Part shown: positions 61,877-64,000 of the stretch, in pieces | Numbering within the stretch: the stretch's first letter is position 1 | Layout: every line of letters starts with the position of its first letter | Origin: Erythrobacter sp. F6033 | GTDB taxonomy: Bacteria > Pseudomonadota > Alphaproteobacteria > Sphingomonadales > Sphingomonadaceae | Assembly: GCF_023016005.1 (NCBI RefSeq) | Contig: NZ_JALKAZ010000001.1 | Coordinates: forward strand, 682,001 to 746,000 | Length of the DNA stretch: 64,000 nt | Direction: 5' to 3' | Notes under the pieces: generated by a model | What the model was told of the DNA's origin: nothing | Database searches by the model: none | What the model saw: only the letters and a program-made list of their open reading frames with translations | Translations under genes and position numbers: made by a program

Positions 61877-64000
61877 ATGGTAAAATGGATCGGAGCGGCT
61901 GCATGGAGCGCGAAAGAAGCGCCCGCTGGCGATCGCCTGCCATACGAGCGTCTGATCGACGAAAGCACGGTGTTGCTCCGCGATGGTTCAGTGATGACCG
62001 CCATTCAGGTACCCGGTCTACTTTTTGAAACCGAGGATTCCGACGCGCTGAATGCCCATGCGGTGACGCGTGAGGTTATGCTGCGCTCGACGCTCGATGC
62101 GCGTTTCGTGATGTATCACCACGTGATCCGCCGCCGCGTGGAAGTTGAGCTGGATGCAGAGTTCCCTGACCCCCTTTCTCGCCACATTGACGCGCGCTGG
62201 AAAGAGCGGCTTGCTGGCGGATCCCTGTTCATCAATGACCAGTTTGTCACTCTGATCCGCCGCCCAGCGCGCGGCAAAACTGGCCTGCCCGAAAGGTTCG
62301 CCAAGTTCTGGAGCCGCCGGGGACAAGAAGCGCTTGAAGCGGATTACAAGGATCTGCGCAGCTTGAAAGCGGCGGCGACGGGCCTCGTGGCTTCGCTATC
62401 GTCTTATGGCGCGAGTGTTCTGGGCGATTATTCGGCACCCGGAGGCGGGACCAATTCGGAAATGCTCGAATTGCTCTCTGCCATCTATAACGGCGAGATG
62501 CGTCCAGTGCGACGTCCGCATGAAGACACCGACATCGGGCAAATGCTGCCCTATCGCCGCGTCAGTTTTGGTCTTGATGCGATGGAACTGCGCGGTAGCG
62601 GCAATCCTGATTTCTCGGCGATACTTGGCCTGAAAGACTATCCCGAGGCGACATCGCCTGGTCTGCTCGATAATCTGTTGCGCCTTCCATACGAGATGAT
62701 CGTGACGGAGAGCTACGCGCCAAACGAGCGCACAACAGCCCGCGAGCGCATTGATCTCGCACTGCGACGTTCGCGTTCGGTTGATGAGGAGGCAGCAGCC
62801 GAACGATCAGACATGATGGCGGCGCGTGATGCACTGAGCAATGGCGGCGTCGGTTTTGGCGATCATCACCTGACTGTGTTGGTGCGCGAAAGCACGCTTG
62901 ATCGGCTTGATGATGCCACGGCCGCTTGCGGGGCGGCTCTTGCTGATACTGGCGCGATCGCGGTGCGTGAAGACACCAATCTGGAGCCGTCTTTCTGGGC
63001 GCAATTCCCGGGCAATGAGGAATACATTGTGCGACGCGCGCTCATTTCCTCTGCCAATATGGCGGGTTTCGGCAGCTTCCACGGCTTTGCTCTGGGACAA
63101 GCTGACGGCAACCATTGGGGCGATGCTGTCACATTGCTCGAAACGACCAGCGCCACGCCGTTCTTCTTCAACTTCCACCACGGTGATCTTGGCAATTTCT
63201 CGGTCATCGGTCCGTCGGGCTCGGGTAAGACGGTGGTGATGAATTTCCTTGCGGCGCAGGCGCAGAAATTCAAACCGCGCACGATCCTGTTCGACAAGGA
63301 TCGCGGGGCGGAGCTGTTTATTCGCGGGATTGGTGGCCGGTATGACCGGATCAATCCGGGCGAACCGACCGGCTTCAACCCGCTCTCGCTGCCCGATACG
63401 CCTTCGAACAAGGCATTCCTGCGCGATTGGCTCGGTGTGCTGCTGGAAGCAAACGGGCCAGAGGAATTTGCGACGATCAGCGCGGCTGTGGATGCCGCGT
63501 ATCAAAACGCGCCAGGTTTGCGACGTCTCCGCCATTTCAAGGAATTGCTTGCCGGGTCGCGCAGGCCGGAGCCGGGTGATCTCGCAGACCGACTGGCTGC
63601 GTGGATCGGCGAAGCTACTGGTGACGGCGGCGAACACGCCTGGTTGTTCGACAACGATCGCGACCTGCTTGACCTCGATCAGCGTGTGCTCGGTTTTGAC
63701 ATGACGCAGCTGCTCGAAAACCCGCGGCTGCGCACGCCAGTCATGATGTATTTGTTCCACCGGATTGACGAACGGTTGGACGGTCAGCCAACCATGATCT
63801 TGATCGATGAAGGTTGGAAAGCTCTCGACGATGAAGTGTTCGCCGCGCGTATTCGCGACTGGCTCAAGACACTTCGGAAGCGCAACGCGCTGGTCGGGTT
63901 CGCAACGCAGTCTGCCAAGGATGCACTGGAAAGCCGCATTTCGACTGCCTTGGTCGAGCAGACAGCGACGATGATATTCATGCCAAACAGCCGCGCCCGG
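61877..64000 (+). CDS. virB4: VirB4 ATPase (partial, cut by the window edge)
   Basis: The frame runs from ATG 61877 (AGGAGG ten bases upstream) to the end of the window, 708 codons, so about 80-100 residues are missing compared with the usual 790-830. N-terminal VirB4 domain (PYERLIDESTVLLRDGSVMT), Walker A GPSGSGKTVVMNFL, Walker B MILIDEGWKALDD, and GFATQSAKDALES (motif D-like). It drives pilus assembly and substrate transport at the inner membrane. Confidence 0.93.
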   Translation, partial: MVKWIGAAAWSAKEAPAGDRLPYERLIDESTVLLRDGSVMTAIQVPGLLFETEDSDALNAHAVTREVMLRSTLDARFVMYHHVIRRRVEVELDAEFPDPLSRHIDARWKERLAGGSLFINDQFVTLIRRPARGKTGLPERFAKFWSRRGQEALEADYKDLRSLKAAATGLVASLSSYGASVLGDYSAPGGGTNSEMLELLSAIYNGEMRPVRRPHEDTDIGQMLPYRRVSFGLDAMELRGSGNPDFSAILGLKDYPEATSPGLLDNLLRLPYEMIVTESYAPNERTTARERIDLALRRSRSVDEEAAAERSDMMAARDALSNGGVGFGDHHLTVLVRESTLDRLDDATAACGAALADTGAIAVREDTNLEPSFWAQFPGNEEYIVRRALISSANMAGFGSFHGFALGQADGNHWGDAVTLLETTSATPFFFNFHHGDLGNFSVIGPSGSGKTVVMNFLAAQAQKFKPRTILFDKDRGAELFIRGIGGRYDRINPGEPTGFNPLSLPDTPSNKAFLRDWLGVLLEANGPEEFATISAAVDAAYQNAPGLRRLRHFKELLAGSRRPEPGDLADRLAAWIGEATGDGGEHAWLFDNDRDLLDLDQRVLGFDMTQLLENPRLRTPVMMYLFHRIDERLDGQPTMILIDEGWKALDDEVFAARIRDWLKTLRKRNALVGFATQSAKDALESRISTALVEQTATMIFMPNSRAR

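Noticed and set aside
62807..63760. 317-codon minus-strand frame
   Set aside because: Antisense to virB4.

Overview
The window looks like a chromosomal segment of an aerobic, marine-type alphaproteobacterium of the order Sphingomonadales, most likely near Erythrobacteraceae. This is inferred from content, not from a marker gene: TonB-dependent receptors paired with TPR-sulfotransferase or lipoprotein genes, an isoquinoline-1-oxidoreductase-type molybdenum hydroxylase, an Eda aldolase, a chromosomal virB operon, moderately high GC, and frequent TTG/GTG starts with clear Shine-Dalgarno sequences. I see no tRNA, rRNA, CRISPR array, insertion sequence or prophage.

Left end (1-5226): a CHASE2 signalling protein cut by the window edge (probably a diguanylate cyclase), a FecR-domain protein with a long Gly-Asn repeat encoded by a hexanucleotide tandem array, and a divergent POTRA/TpsB-type outer-membrane transporter with no TpsA partner in the window.

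The most striking block is 5.4-21.9 kb, a multiheme redox cassette. A plus-strand operon encodes a c554-like cytochrome, a tandem GlcG-domain lipoprotein, an outer-membrane beta-barrel and a decaheme cytochrome fused to an LVIVD beta-propeller. It converges on a tightly coupled minus-strand operon encoding an FAD oxidoreductase fused to two cyclic-nucleotide-binding domains and a four-cluster ferredoxin, a b-type cytochrome-like membrane protein, an FHA domain-TM-decaheme cytochrome, and a CpdA-like cyclic-nucleotide phosphodiesterase. A CcmI-like TPR protein diverges from it. My reading is a cAMP- and phosphothreonine-responsive electron route from cytosolic NAD(P)H across the envelope. I cannot match it to a named system.

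Middle (21.9-42.5 kb): NADP-glutamate dehydrogenase and a divergent BCCT transporter; a TonB receptor with a TPR-sulfotransferase; CsaA; a molybdenum hydroxylase operon (2Fe-2S subunit, molybdopterin subunit, lipoprotein cytochrome c, XdhC, MobA-like transferase); KDPG aldolase followed in frame by an FAD oxidoreductase with no ordinary start codon; a VTT-pyridine nucleotide-disulfide reductase fusion; a CNT nucleoside transporter; a CDP-alcohol phosphatidyltransferase; and a DUF1499 protein.

Right part (42.6-64 kb): a ferric-iron ABC transporter split into divergent arms with a Fur-box-like site before the binding protein; Fpr; a large lipoprotein; acyl-CoA dehydrogenase and SDR; a bacterial SET-domain methyltransferase between two small genes; a cold-shock-like small protein; an aldo/keto reductase; a lipoprotein/TonB receptor operon with a small TPR gene diverging from it; and the start of a virB operon (virB1-like, virB2, virB3, and virB4 cut by the right edge).
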